A stretch of DNA of 64,000 nucleotides from assembly GCA_032622095.1 (NCBI GenBank), contig CP136067.1, positions 55,593,899 to 55,657,898 on the forward strand. The letters run 5' to 3'. The DNA is from Siphonodentalium dalli. Lineage: Eukaryota > Mollusca > Scaphopoda > Gadilida > Siphonodentaliidae. Below, piece after piece: positions 11,862 through 22,690 of the stretch. The notes under the pieces were generated by a model. It was not told where the DNA came from. It ran no database searches and saw only the letters and a list, made by a program, of their open reading frames with translations. Each line of letters opens with the position of its first letter. Position 1 is the first letter of the stretch. The translations under genes were made by a program, and so were the position numbers.

Positions 11862-12309
11862 TGTGAATGAATTGGAATCGATGTGCTGGGAATGCTAGAG
11901 GAGCAGAAAATATCAAAATCCGAGCCTTGACCATGCACTGTAGAATGGAAAATTTGGCGAGGACGTTCAGGATCAGAAACAGAGTCAAGTTTACCAGGAA
12001 AGCAGAAATTAAAACACTGCTGATTTGATGCAACACACAGTTAATTCATTCCTTGGGCAATTATATATGTAAATAAGGTTCGATCTCACCAAATTGCTGT
12101 CTGTTAAACTTATCCCCAATCAAAATTCAAAATGGCGGCTGTTGTTTACAGTCATCTGGAATATTTCTGTTCCTTATATTCGTCAAATCTGAGCACCAAA
12201 TCCAACATTTCTTCAAATAGTGTGATATGCGTACATCGGAACACACATTGACATCATATTTTCATATAGGCGTTGAGCATTTAGATAAGAAAACTTTAAA
12301 AATCTCCAT
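11862..12309. other. Possible 5' leader of the ORF1 relic
   Basis: No motif is visible. The stretch lies immediately upstream (minus strand) of the ORF1 start and may be its untranslated leader. AAAATGGCGGC at about 12129 is a common fragment of invertebrate dispersed repeats. Confidence 0.35.
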
Positions 12310-13233
12310 CGAACTCAGGAGCGAATTTTTTAACGACCCGCCACGCAAGGGCAGATAATTGAGCGCATATCATTGAGAAGAATGTGTATCAATCTGGTGG
12401 AAATCGGCGCTAATTTGTTTAAATTTTTATCAACATTGATTCCCCTCACCTCAACCATCTCTCACTCGAGCGCCGCCATTTTTCACAGCTTTTCACCAAA
12501 CACTTAGGCTCATTGTATAATGATGATGACTATATATTAGTTTGGTGTTTATCGGCTACTAAAACACATGTTTATCAAATGTTGTGCTCCTCCCCAATCT
12601 CTACCCAAATGGCTCAAATGTATCGTCCTTATACCACGATTAGATTCCTCCTATAATTGAGAAGAATATGTATAAATTTGGTGGAAATCGGCGCTAAAAT
12701 ATTTGACCAATCTCCGCCAACCCCGACTCCAGCTGCGCCAATTTTTACATCTTTGAACCACACAATTAAAGACTCCCCATCGCATGGAGATGACTGTATA
12801 TATGTTTGGAGGATATCTGCGACTAAACATATGTTACCAAATGTGGAGCAAATTCCTATCTCTGACACAAACGGCAGCAATGTGGCGTCTTTAAACAACG
12901 CGATTAGATAACGCGTATCAAGGAGAAGAATATTGAATAATTTGGTGGAAATTGGCGGCAATTTTGACATTATTTAGACCACACAATTAAACGCCTTGTA
13001 TCATGGAGATTACTTTATACAAGTTTGGTGGATATCGGCGACTAACAAAATTTTATCAAATTCAGTGCCCTCCCCCGTCTCTGACATAAACGGCATCAAT
13101 TTGGCGTTTTAAAGCACGGTTAGATTCCTCGTATCATTGACAAGAATGTGCATAAATTTGATGGAAATCAGCGCTAAAATATTTTATCAATCTCCACCAG
13201 CCCTGACTCGAGCGGCGCTACTTATGACATTTT
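12310..13233. repeat. Satellite array B, same family as array A
   Basis: Tandem units of about 120 bp alternate as in array A, for example ATTAGATTCCTCCTATAATTG at about 12640, ATGGAGATGACTGTATATAT at about 12784 and GTTAGATTCCTCGTATCATTG at about 13119. The array resumes after the MITE at 13821 with ACATTTTTTAACCACACAAT and fades by about 13930. The frames at 12629-12970 come from the satellite. Confidence 0.8.
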
Positions 13234-13820
13234 GATGGAATCCTATTAGGGCCACTTGCTAATGGCGCTTTCTCTAAAGCACCGAAAGCGACAAAATGTG
13301 CGCGGCGCGTTATTAATGACGCACTTTCTGTCGCTTTCCAGTACTTATTTACTTGAAATTGGCCCAAAAAAAAGGGAATTAGGGGCTTGATTCCCTCATA
13401 TGGTTTGCTTATTGAATTAAAATTTGGTACCCCCCCCCCCCATATTTTCATGTTATCAGCATCTCTGCCCCACGAATGTGTGTCTCCACCCCGGAATTCT
13501 AGTAAATTTTAGAATGGGGATATCTCCTGCACAGATATATTTAGCATTTCAATGGTAATCAAAAGGGAATTATGAGTTATTGGTGGACTGCTTCCTGCAT
13601 ATGGTGGCCCTATATAGACTCGAAATTTGAATACAAGACATATTTCTAAATGAATATCAGCATCCGTGCCCCAGGGATGTGTCGCGCGCCGAAACAACGC
13701 TGATGGCGCACATTTTGTCCGCACATTTTGTCGCTTTCGGCGCGTTACTAATGGCGCACTTTTGTCGCTTTCGGCGCGCGCCGAAAGCGCCATTAGCAAG
13801 TGGCCCTAATAAGATTCCAT
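13234..13820. mobile_element. 587-bp MITE inserted in satellite B
   Basis: Terminal inverted repeats of about 40 bp: the left end reads ATGGAATCCTATTAGGGCC and continues CACTTGCTAATGGCGCTTTC, and the right end ending at 13820 is its complement with one mismatch. ACATTTT flanks both sides (13227-13233 and 13821-13827) and matches the interrupted satellite sequence, so it is a 7-bp (possibly 8-bp) target duplication, in the range of hAT-type elements. The interior carries GAAAGCGC/GCGCTTTC-rich subterminal repeats and a core that reappears in inverted orientation at 17390-17780. No transposase is encoded. Confidence 0.85.
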
Positions 13821-13930
13821 ACATTTTTTAACCACACAATTAGAATTGAATGTTGTGCTAACTTCACGGACCCCAATTTATTTGCACAAATATATTCACC
13901 CATGTATTTGACGTCATATATAACGTACTC

Positions 13931-14291
13931 ATCCGCCAAAGGGTTAAGGATGTATGTATGTTGTGGGTGTTTTTATGTTTCAACACATGATGTAAATATA
14001 AGATTTTATTATTTGTTTTGATTGAGTGTTATGCTGTATATATATGTTTGTTATTAAAAATAAATGTCCTATCACGAAAAAGCAGTGGTAGGGAGCATAT
14101 TCAAAAAAATCGAATCGTGCCTGCTTCAATATTGGATACGTTTCAGTGAGTACCTCAATATCTGTTTTTTTTCTGATAGCTCATGATCTGGAAATGACAT
14201 AAATGCATTATAGCTCCAGGTAACTCTCTGTACTCATATGACGAATACAACATATTCTTTAATTGATGCCAGATAACATGCTAACCACGTA
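13931..14291. other. No gene recognised
   Basis: Short AT-rich gap between satellite B and the first TTAA-flanked MITE. Nothing supportable is seen. Confidence 0.4.
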
Positions 14292-14691
14292 TTAACCCTT
14301 TACCCAACAAACCGGCCAAAACCGGCCAAATAAAGCTTCAACAGCCTAAAATATCTTCGGTCTGTCTCAATATAACCATACACATATGGATATCATTGGA
14401 ACCGGCTCCTTGACCACATTGTGATAGTTACAGTTATGCCCTGTGCCAATGCATTCTCTTATATATGCGAGTCGACCATAGGTCGCCTCGCATATATAAG
14501 AGAATGCATTGGCCTAAAAAAAATCTTTTTTTAACACTTTTTACCATTTTTTCTTACATTCTTTAACAATTTTATAATTTTTAATGTGTTAAGCCAATGC
14601 ATTCTCTTATATATGCGAGGCGACCTATGGTCGACTCGCATATATAAGAGAATGCATTGGCACAGGGCCCTTCTGTTGGGTAAAGGGTTAA
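14292..14691 (+). mobile_element. 400-bp piggyBac-like MITE, copy 1
   Basis: Starts TTAACCCTTTACCCAACA and ends with its exact complement TGTTGGGTAAAGGGTTAA. The TTAA target site and CCC start of the inverted repeat are the hallmarks of the piggyBac superfamily. Inside are two 69-bp palindromes (14445-14513 and 14593-14661) separated by an A/T-rich spacer. No transposase is present, so it would need enzyme in trans. The superfamily assignment is inference from ends and target site only. Confidence 0.85.
14445..14661. repeat. Pair of 69-bp near-perfect palindromes in MITE copy 1
   Basis: Each palindrome runs from GCCAATGCATTCTC through TTATATATGCGAG, a central CGACCATAGGTCG-type core, and back to GAGAATGCATTGGC, with one mismatched pair. 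The two (14445-14513, 14593-14661) are also inverted relative to each other, so the block can form one long or two short hairpins. Confidence 0.9.
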
Positions 14692-14922
14692 GACGGGACA
14701 TGGTGCTCGGATATTTTTTCGACATTGCATGTGCATGTGTTCTTTGCAGCATTAAGATGGAGTTTCACGAAGTTTACTCCAGAACTTCCTTGAGATAGAA
14801 CAGCTATAATCAACCTGTTAAAAATTAAATTGGTGTCCGATTTTGGAGAGTTAAATGACAATGAACCACTCTTTCTGTGACCGCCTTCATCCAATGTAGA
14901 GATAAACATCGACCACTTCCTC

Positions 14923-15323
14923 TTAACCCTTTACCCAACAGAAGGGCCCTGTGCCAATGCATTCTCTTATATATGCGAGTCGACCATAGGTCGCCTCACA
15001 TATATAAGAGAATGCATTGGCTTAACACATTAAAAATTATAAAATTGTTAAAGAATGTAAGAAAAAATGGTAAAAAGTGTTAAAAAAAGATTTTTTGTTA
15101 GGCCAATGCATTCTCTTATATATGCGAGGCGACCTATGGTCGACTCGCATATATAAGAGAATGCATTGGCACAGGGCATAACTGTAACTATCACAATGTG
15201 GTCAAGGAGCCGGTTCCAATGATATACATATTTGTATGGTTCTATTGAGACAGACCGAAGATAAGTTAGGCTGTTGAAGCTTTATTTGGCCGGTTTTGGC
15301 CGGTTTGTTGGGTAAAGGGTTAA
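14923..15323 (-). mobile_element. 401-bp piggyBac-like MITE, copy 2, opposite orientation
   Basis: Same family as 14292-14691 but inverted: its left end carries the GAAGGGCCC segment found at the right end of copy 1, and its right end carries the doubled GGCCGGTTTT segment found at the left end of copy 1. TTAA flanks at 14923 and 15320. It holds two 69-bp palindromes at 14953-15021 and 15102-15170. The copies differ by few substitutions, which suggests a recent burst. The 231 bases between them are not palindromic. Confidence 0.85.
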
Positions 15324-16460
15324 GATGTGAGCAACGACTCTGATGACAATGAGCAACCTTTCATTCTAAACATGAATATCGATACATTACATACCTTGCT
15401 TTGACTTGTAATATCGAAAACAGCTCACTACGTGTAAGCGACAAATGTCGGTTTTTTTTGCGCAAGAGTGCACACAGGACTTAAACCACCAGGAACTCCA
15501 CTTTTCTCGAGGAAAAATATGCATGTATATCAGTTCTTAAAGTCATTAGCTTCACTCCCGGTGGGCATATATTTGATGTCAGACAGAACTGTGCCCGATA
15601 TACCACAAGAAAGGTCATAAAAAACTAGAAAGAAAACCCCAATGTGGCATATTATTAGTGCGGTACTCGCCCTGTATTAAATTGTTGAAAACTGCGATCA
15701 GAGTAAGAAATCTTCTCAGACACTAACACATTTTCGGAGCGAATCAGCGCGCGGAGTCTCATGGAATTATATTCGGAGGAAATCGGAACCACCCGAATAA
15801 CGACGATCGGCTGGCACGCACGACTGGGAGAACAGCCAAAACAAAGGCCGGCATGTCGATAACGAAAGTAGATTGAACAAAAAGAGAAGAAACAAAAAAT
15901 AATAGGGACCTATCATAGTTTTTGCATTCAAGTTTTCTAAGTAAAATGTCGACAATTATTTGGCAACTAACAAAGTTTTCACACTCTGTATATATATTTA
16001 TATATATATATGGAATTTTTGCAAATTTAGGAGAGTATGAGTACGTACTCACAGTGTGCAAAAGACGATTGGCACACCTCCGAAATTATCCAGGTTCACC
16101 AATAATAAACAAATCTGGGAATTCTGCCTTCTAATCTAACGTCAACATATTTGGCCGAATACAAGGTGAAGTTATCTGCATGCGAATTATTGACTTCTGT
16201 AAATGTAAATTATAAGCAATATTTCAATAATATTTGACATCACAATAGACCAATCGTGCTGAGCTAGATCGATTGGTCTTCCTGACACTGTTGTAAGATA
16301 TTTCTTGAATATTGAAATTTTGTTTGCTTGAAGATTTGTTCAAATTTATGATGAATATACCAGCAAAAAATTATACATTGTCTTTCATTAGTTTCAAAAT
16401 TGTCTTTCATTAGTTTCAAAATGAATAAGAATAATTTGTTTACAAAAAAATGGTTGTAAC
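15324..16460. other. No gene recognised
   Basis: Contains a short hairpin (GACCAATCG at about 16249 with CGATTGGTC at about 16270) and a 22-bp direct duplication of ATTGTCTTTCATTAGTTTCAAA at about 16377-16420. The frames at 15759-16061 show no motif. Confidence 0.4.
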
Positions 16461-17280
16461 TTGAAAGAACAATTTAGAGTAGGCCTACTCCCTTTATCCA
16501 AGATTCATGCTGGCTGTGAAAGACCGATGGGATTATTTTAGCCCGATCGGTATATTATAGCCCGATCGGGCTATTATTGATTGATTGGTGGTTCACCCAG
16601 ACCTGTAGGATATGAGCACTATAGGATATAGATAAGGCGTTTTATGTATGGGAGGCCTATTTCACTTGAAAGAACAATTTATAGTAGGCCTACTCCCTTT
16701 ATCCAAGATTCAGGCTGGCTGTGAAAGACCGATCGGTCTATTTTAGCCCGATCTGTCTATTTTAGCCCGATCGGGCTATTATTGATTGATCGGTGGTTCA
16801 CACAGACCTGTAGGGTATGCGCGCTATGGTATATAAATAAGGCGTTTCATGTATGGGAGGCCTATTTCACTTGAAAGAACAATTTAGAGTAGGCCTACTC
16901 CCTTTATCCAAGATTCAGGCTGGCTGTGAAAGACCGATCGGTCTATTTTAGCCCGATCTGTCTATTTTAGCCCGATCGGGCTATTATTGATTGATCGGTG
17001 GTTCACCCAGACCTGTAGGGTATGCGCGCTATAGTATATAGATAAGGCGTTTCATGTATGGGAGGCCTATTTCACTTGAAAGAACAATTTAGAGTAGGCC
17101 TACTCCCTTTATCCAAGATTCAAGCTGGCTGTGAAAGAACGATCGGTCTATTTTAGCCTGATCGGTCTACTTTAGCCCGATCGGGCTGTTATTGATTGAT
17201 CGGTGGTTCACCCAGACCTGTAGGATATACGCGCTATAGCATATAGATACGGCATTTCATGTATGGGATACCCATTTCAC
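16461..17280. repeat. Four tandem copies of an exactly 205-bp satellite
   Basis: Copies begin at 16461, 16666, 16871 and 17076 with TTGAAAGAACAATTTA, and the array ends at 17280. The spacing is exactly 205 each time, so there are no net indels. Each unit includes AGTAGGCCTACT, the palindromes GACCGATCGGTC and AGCCCGATCGGGCT, and ends TGTATGGGAGGCCTATTTCAC (degenerate in the last copy). Divergence is by substitution only, highest in the outer copies. Confidence 0.9.
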
Positions 17281-18560
17281 ATTTATTATTCATTTACGAT
17301 CAAGCGCAAATATTTCGCAAAATAACATCTATCATTTGCGCTTCAGTGTAAATCATTTGCGCAAATAAAAATTAATATGCATTGATATCACCCCCCTGAA
17401 TTAATTTGAAATGGCACAGACCCACCATATGAGGGAAGCACCCCCCCCCAGTAACCCCAATATCTCTTTTATGACAATGGAAATGGTAGAGATATGTGCA
17501 GGATATATCTCTTTTATAAAATATACTAGATCTCTGGGATGGAGACACAAATTATTGGGGACAGGGATGCTGATAATATGAAAATTGGGGTTTTCCCCAA
17601 TTTCAAGTCAATAAGTACACCATATGAGGGAAGCGAGTCCCCAGTAACCCCGAATTCCATATTTATGGCCATGGAAATGGTATATATCTGTGTAGGAGAT
17701 GTCCCTTTAATAAAATATACTAGAGCTCTGGGAGTGAGGCACCAATTCTTGGGACACCAGGGACAGAGATGCTGATATACATGTATGCATATGGAAATAT
17801 TTTTTCTTCAATGTTTCAGTATTATATGGGGCTACTACTATGGGTCCATGATAATATACTATGAGATGGACTCTATCATTCACAATCAGAGGGAAGTATA
17901 AAGGGAGTGTTAGGTATTTGCGCTTAAGCGCAAATATATTGATAGACATATACTTGCGCTTAAGCGCAAATGATTCATTTTCACATTTTATATTAACTAA
18001 TTGCATTTAAGCGTAAATCAGTTACGCTTAATGTTACGCTTAATGTAATCATTTACGCTTAAGCATAATTGACTTATTCGTTATCATAATACATTGGAAT
18101 TATATTAAGAGCAATAATTTCATCGGCTGTCTTACCTTATATGTATATTTGTATAATCTGATGTATGTTAACTTACTGGCATTAGTAATGTGGTTGCATC
18201 CATTTCAGCTTGAGTATGTGGAGTTCAATGGGGGTGTATATGAATTACGGTTAAGCGCAACTCATTTACGCTCAAGTGGATTTCATTTACACTTAAGCGT
18301 AATTGAAATGAATTATGCTTAAGCAAATACATGTACCTATCTCCAACTGGTTTCCTCAATCTGAACATCCATCTTAGTATGGGATCTGGGTGGAGTCCTC
18401 ACCTATGTTTGAGTAATGTTTTATGGCCTGAGTTAATTTGAGTTTAGAGCAAATCACATGGGAGTCTTTTTTACATTTATTATTTATTTGCATACAAATA
18501 TTTGCGCTTAAGCATAAAGCAATTGCGCTTACTTAGTGCAAATACACAACACTTCTTTAC
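17281..18560. repeat. Cluster of the palindrome ATTTGCGCTTAAGCGCAAAT and variants
   Basis: Perfect or near-perfect copies lie at 17916-17935 and 17953-17971. Diverged copies (TTGCGCTT, TTACGCTTAAGC, TTTACACTTAAGCGTAA) occur at about 17300-17370, 18000-18070, 18245-18325 and 18495-18545. They are dispersed singly within AT-rich DNA and not head-to-tail. Function unknown; they could be a transposon's subterminal repeats or protein-binding palindromes. Confidence 0.7.
17390..17780. repeat. Two pearl-like core repeats of about 195 bp
   Basis: CACCATATGAGGGAAGC begins copies at about 17423 and 17618. Both contain a homopolymer C or CCC tract, AATGGAAATGGTA, ATATACTAGA, CTCTGGGA and GGGACAGGGATGCTGATA or a close variant. 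The same core, reverse-complemented, is the interior of the MITE at 13234-13820, and a further diverged piece is at about 18590-18720. This recalls the tandem cores of bivalve pearl elements; that link is from memory. Confidence 0.65.
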
Positions 18561-19389
18561 TTCCATCCAATTTTAACTGTCAATGATTGAGTCCATCTTA
18601 TGGTATATTTATTTGGGCCTATATAAACTCAAAAATTGAAGAAAACATAATTCCATATGGATATCTATATCACTATCGCTGTCCCAAACAAATACGGTCT
18701 GTACTAGAATAGTGAATAGCAATATGGCACACATGTAGCATTGCACAGGTAATTAAACAGTTTGAAATACACATGTAAGACAACTCTTTCTGCACGAGAC
18801 TGTACCTGCTGTAGTTCGATCATAAAATCGGTCAACGATCTGCAACGATTACAAATTTCTATAAATAGTAACATTTTCAACTGTTACCGTTGTTCATTGC
18901 TAGATCATGACCACTTTGATTATAATTCTTTCATAACTCGGTCAATGTTCTTCCGTTGGTGATTTCAGGCAATAATTCCTTTTATATCCCTCCCATTCGA
19001 ATTGACTATACCGCTTGTTTTTCGTTTTATTAAGCTGATGTTACGCTATTCCAGCAAACGGCCTCCCTCCACGGAAGCTATTTTCTGAGAACGAAAGCCG
19101 ACTCAATCCCGACCAAGTCGGAAGTGTTCGGGTGTTTCCGCGACTGCACACGACAACTCGTTTGTGTATTTATTTCGCGTTTACAGTGGAATTATTCGTC
19201 CCGATTGAGGGAAAGTAAATAGTTAGTTACGTGGCCGTATAATTAGTACAAACTGATATCTGGTTAGGGCATTTCGTGTATGGGGGTTATTTTATTCAGT
19301 CTTTCCACAGAATAACGCAGGGAACTCAATTGTGAGGTTCAATTTACGTTTCACATCACTTTAATTTCTTCTCACGTGGATAAGGAAAG
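18561..19389. other. Repeat-derived flank, no gene recognised
   Basis: About 18590-18720 resembles the right half of the 587-bp MITE interior (GGCCTATATAAACTC against GCCCTATATAGACTC). GGGCATTTCGTGTATGGGGG at about 19268 recalls the end of the 205-bp satellite unit. No coding sequence is seen. Confidence 0.4.
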
Positions 19390-19799
19390 TAGTGTAGTGA
19401 CTTAGCGTTTTTTTTGGAACGGACTGGCCAAAAGTGCCATTTTTTTATATTTTGTCAAGTTATGTGTGCTCTTTCAGAAAGTGAACTAGAAACAGGTTTC
19501 TGCTCAATATTAACCCTTGTTTCCAGTATAAATCCAAGATGGCGGCCAAATTCAATCATTATTTCACCCTGACGTTCCAACTGGTATAAAATTTGAGGCG
19601 CATGCATAATAAAGGCATCATTCAACCTGACATTGTCATATTTTGAAGATAGTAGCAACACAGGCTGACCAAATTGGAAATTTATCACTTTTTGTACCAA
19701 AAACATGCAATTTTGTCATATAATCATTCTCGTTTCAATTATTTCGGAATAATAAACAGACAATTTCTCAAAATGTTTCAGTGTAGATCAAAGGTTAAG

Positions 19800-20280
19800 G
19801 TCTTAGCATTTTTGGACATGTATACTCTAATCAAAACATACAATATCTAGGACACATTCTTAACCGTATTTTAGAAATTTTTGATTATGTTACCCCTCAC
19901 CCCAAAAATCATGAAATATTGTTTTTGTGATAAGCATCCGATAGAACATGGATGAGAATCTATAAAGGACACTATTTGATCACATTTCTAAATACTGCAA
20001 TGTCAATTACATACACAATGACCAAAGTTGAAATATAACATCTTTTTCGACAAAAAATATGCAATTTTGTAAGAAAATCCTCGTCATTTAAAATATTTTG
20101 GTCCAATAAATGGTCATTTACTCATAGGATATTTGCGATAGTTCACAATGTTCGGTCTTATATGTTTTGGACATATATACTGAACACGATGAATACATTG
20201 TATGTGTTTAATATGCAACAACGTTTCAGAAAACTTCGTTTATGTTACCCCTCACCCCAAAAATCAAAAAATTTGACTTG
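19800..20280. repeat. Direct duplication of about 350 bp inside the left arm, mirrored in the right arm
   Basis: TTATGTTACCCCTCACCCCA occurs at about 19887 and 20240 in the left arm, each within a longer similar block (ACATGTATACT and ACATATATACT upstream). The right arm has the complementary pair at about 23354 and 23710. The duplication therefore pre-dates the inverted dimer. Confidence 0.7.
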
Positions 20281-20849
20281 TTGTAAGGATTCAATAAATC
20301 TTTTGTTAAATCTTATAAAGTGAGTTTGTCGATCGCAATTCGTCATATATTATAATGTAACAATCTCATTGTCAGTATACTGTTGAAATTAACAATATTG
20401 TATGCCTAATAACAATTTATTTGATCATTTCAAATATGTTCAACCAATAGAATGGCAATATGCAATAATATACAATATGCGGTCTTAAAAGTTTCGAAAA
20501 TGAACATCGAATATATATATACAACACATATAAGGGTATATACACGTTATGTTTTGGTGAAATAAAATAAAAATAAAAGAATCTATAATACCATTAATGG
20601 ATATATTTGACCCAATATCATTGACTTGTGTAATCTAGCATTCAAGAGGGGTGTATATATAGATATGCATTTCAGGTCACAACTTTAAATTGGTAATCAA
20701 TAATACACATAAAGATGGCCTATCTTTGTTTATACTGTGTTCTTAAATTCATGTTTGTTATGTTATATAACTATAATGTTCACAGACTGATAATACCAGC
20801 CGATAGATAGCAACTCATAGATTGTCATGTTACCGCTGCCTGTGTTTAT

Positions 20850-21468
20850 ACGTTGAACAAATATTTTAAGCACACAATTACATCTACATAACTCTGTGTA
20901 TGGTAAATCAGCGTTTGCACATTTGCATCTGTTACAAGTTTGTGATTTGCAACAACACTTAATGAGTTCTGAGCACACAGCTGCAGCTTGGCATGACAAG
21001 TGTACCACAATCCTACCTGGTAGGCAGCTCGTTTCATATGTCCCACACCACATATATATGACAGTAACACTTCTTAGTCTGAGTAGAAACTTCATTAGTG
21101 ACTGGGCGTAATCATTAAAAGTAGATACTATATCGCAGGTACCATCATATCCACAAGAACGCCTCCATCAAATATCTTGCACTGAACATTTTTAGGTGGG
21201 TCCGATATATCTCCAATTGCTTCCCGGATACATCCCAGCAAATCAGATTGTGTCCCCTTGAATTTATCTCCCATAGATAAGGCGGGGGAAATAGCCGACT
21301 CTCATGAGAGAAAAACACGTCTGGTTCGGGGAGTTCTAGCCATCTCGTTATTGTTGATGAACTCTCTGTTAAACCGATCAACCCTCCATTTCCTTTCAAT
21401 TTGATGTTCTCCTGTTCCTGCACTTGATCGTTTGGAATAGCGGAGAAGCGATTTCGGGTTTTTTGAAC
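20850..21468 (-). pseudogene. Left half-copy of an uncharacterised transposon-linked gene
   Basis: On the minus strand, a block with FSAIPNDQ, EQENIKLKGNGG and IGLTE (about 21468-21316) is followed, after unrelated sequence, by AAYQVGLWYT and then AAAVCSELIKCCC plus TCNRCKCANADLP (about 21060-20860). I recall this series (FSAIPxDQxxEQN, KGxGGxxGLTE and a Cys-rich tail) from unnamed multi-copy proteins in marine invertebrate genomes, but I cannot give a family name. Frameshifts and a deletion between the membrane-proximal and Cys-rich parts make it non-functional. Biochemical role unknown. Confidence 0.6.
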
Positions 21469-21610
21469 TGCCCAAATGTTGTTCGAACACACTATTACAA
21501 GAAATAAAATATTGGAAGTACGTGCAAGATATTTGATGGAGGCGTTCTTGTGCATATAAATGTGCCTGCGATAGGACCTACATGTACTTTTAATGATTAC
21601 ATAATCACCA

Positions 21611-22690
21611 ATGAAGTTTCTACTATACAAACTAAGAAGTGTTAATGTCATGTGTGTTGTATGGGATAGGTATTTTGAAAGCAGCACAAAAGGCAGCACT
21701 AATGAGAATCGTGGTATAGGTCTTGGACGAGAAGTTGGTGGCCAAACTAAGATTCCAAAAAAATGGAACGACTTCCTCCGTCATTCTGACAATAAGCTTG
21801 AACTTTTTGTATTCCTGACAAGTAATGCGTCAGAACATGATGATAAAGTGTTAAACATGACAGATTGTTCGTCAACTCTCAAAATAGCAAATTCTTCCTA
21901 GTAAATCTTGAGAAAATGTTGTCAGGAGGAAGCTGATATTAGAATTGTTCCGCACATTATCCATGCGCTTTCTTGTGGGCTGACGACCATCCGTCCTGGT
22001 AATGGTCATCGGTCTGTTTTCAAAGTTTACGGATGCTAACAGTGGTGGTGATACATGTGTTTCTATAGGAACAGGCAAAACTAAAACATTGTACCATGAC
22101 AACAGCACATTTTCCGCTCTGGGCGATGACAATTGTTATCACTACCCAATTTTCATTCGATATCTGATTTTGATACCACTTTGTTCTTCCATATAAAGGG
22201 CAGAAAAAGTTTCTGGATAGCATTGAAATATTATCCCGTTATCACAGATACATGTACATTTCTTCTATAGGCGAATCAACCTTTTATTCAACTAGATTCG
22301 TCCTCATATATTTTCAAAGAACTCGAACGTTTCATTACCATTAATTATAATAAAGGTTGTCAAAAGTTGCTGATAACGAGGCATATGAAGAGAATTCTCC
22401 AAAACTTATCGGTCAAAAGGGGCCATAATACAGCATATGAAATGAGCCATATACCAGGCAGGATTGTGGTACACTTGTTATGACATAACAATTCCAATAC
22501 ATGGCCCGCATGACTGGGAATGGACAGTTGAAGATCATGGATGTAAACCATTGTGGACTACATTACCAGAAGCTGCAGCTGTGTGTTCAGAACTCATCAA
22601 GTGTTGTTGCAAATCCCAAACTTGTAACAGGTGCAAATGTGCAATAGCTGATTTACCATGCACATAATTATGCAGTTGTAATTGTGATAT
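21611..22690 (+). pseudogene. Right half-copy of the same gene, with Cys-rich C-terminus
   Basis: Plus-strand motifs in order: IPKKWNDFLRHSDNKLELF (about 21755-21812), EEADIR (21926-21943), IGTGKTKTLYHD and SALGDDNC (about 22060-22135), AIYQAGLWYTC (about 22450-22482), then PLWTTLPEAAAVCSELIKC and a tail of paired cysteines (TCNRCKCA) ending about 22668. The Glu-Glu-Ala-Asp-x-Arg then GTGK order resembles proteins I recall with EEADTR, DTDVV and TGCD motifs. Those acidic motifs faintly suggest a FEN/PIN-type nuclease, which is inference. Several frameshifts are present. The C-terminal part lies in the right inverted arm, and its mirror copy is at 20850-21100. Confidence 0.65.

Noticed and set aside
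12629-12970. Coding frames on both strands
   Set aside because: They lie wholly in the 120-bp satellite and repeat with it.
14531-15083. Short proteins encoded in the MITE pair (for example 14531-14752 and 14877-15083)
   Set aside because: They are translations of the palindromes and the A/T-rich spacer, identical in both elements because the elements are copies.
16461-17280. CRISPR or rRNA spacer array
   Set aside because: It is a head-to-tail 205-bp satellite with no unique spacers and no adjacent rRNA sequence.
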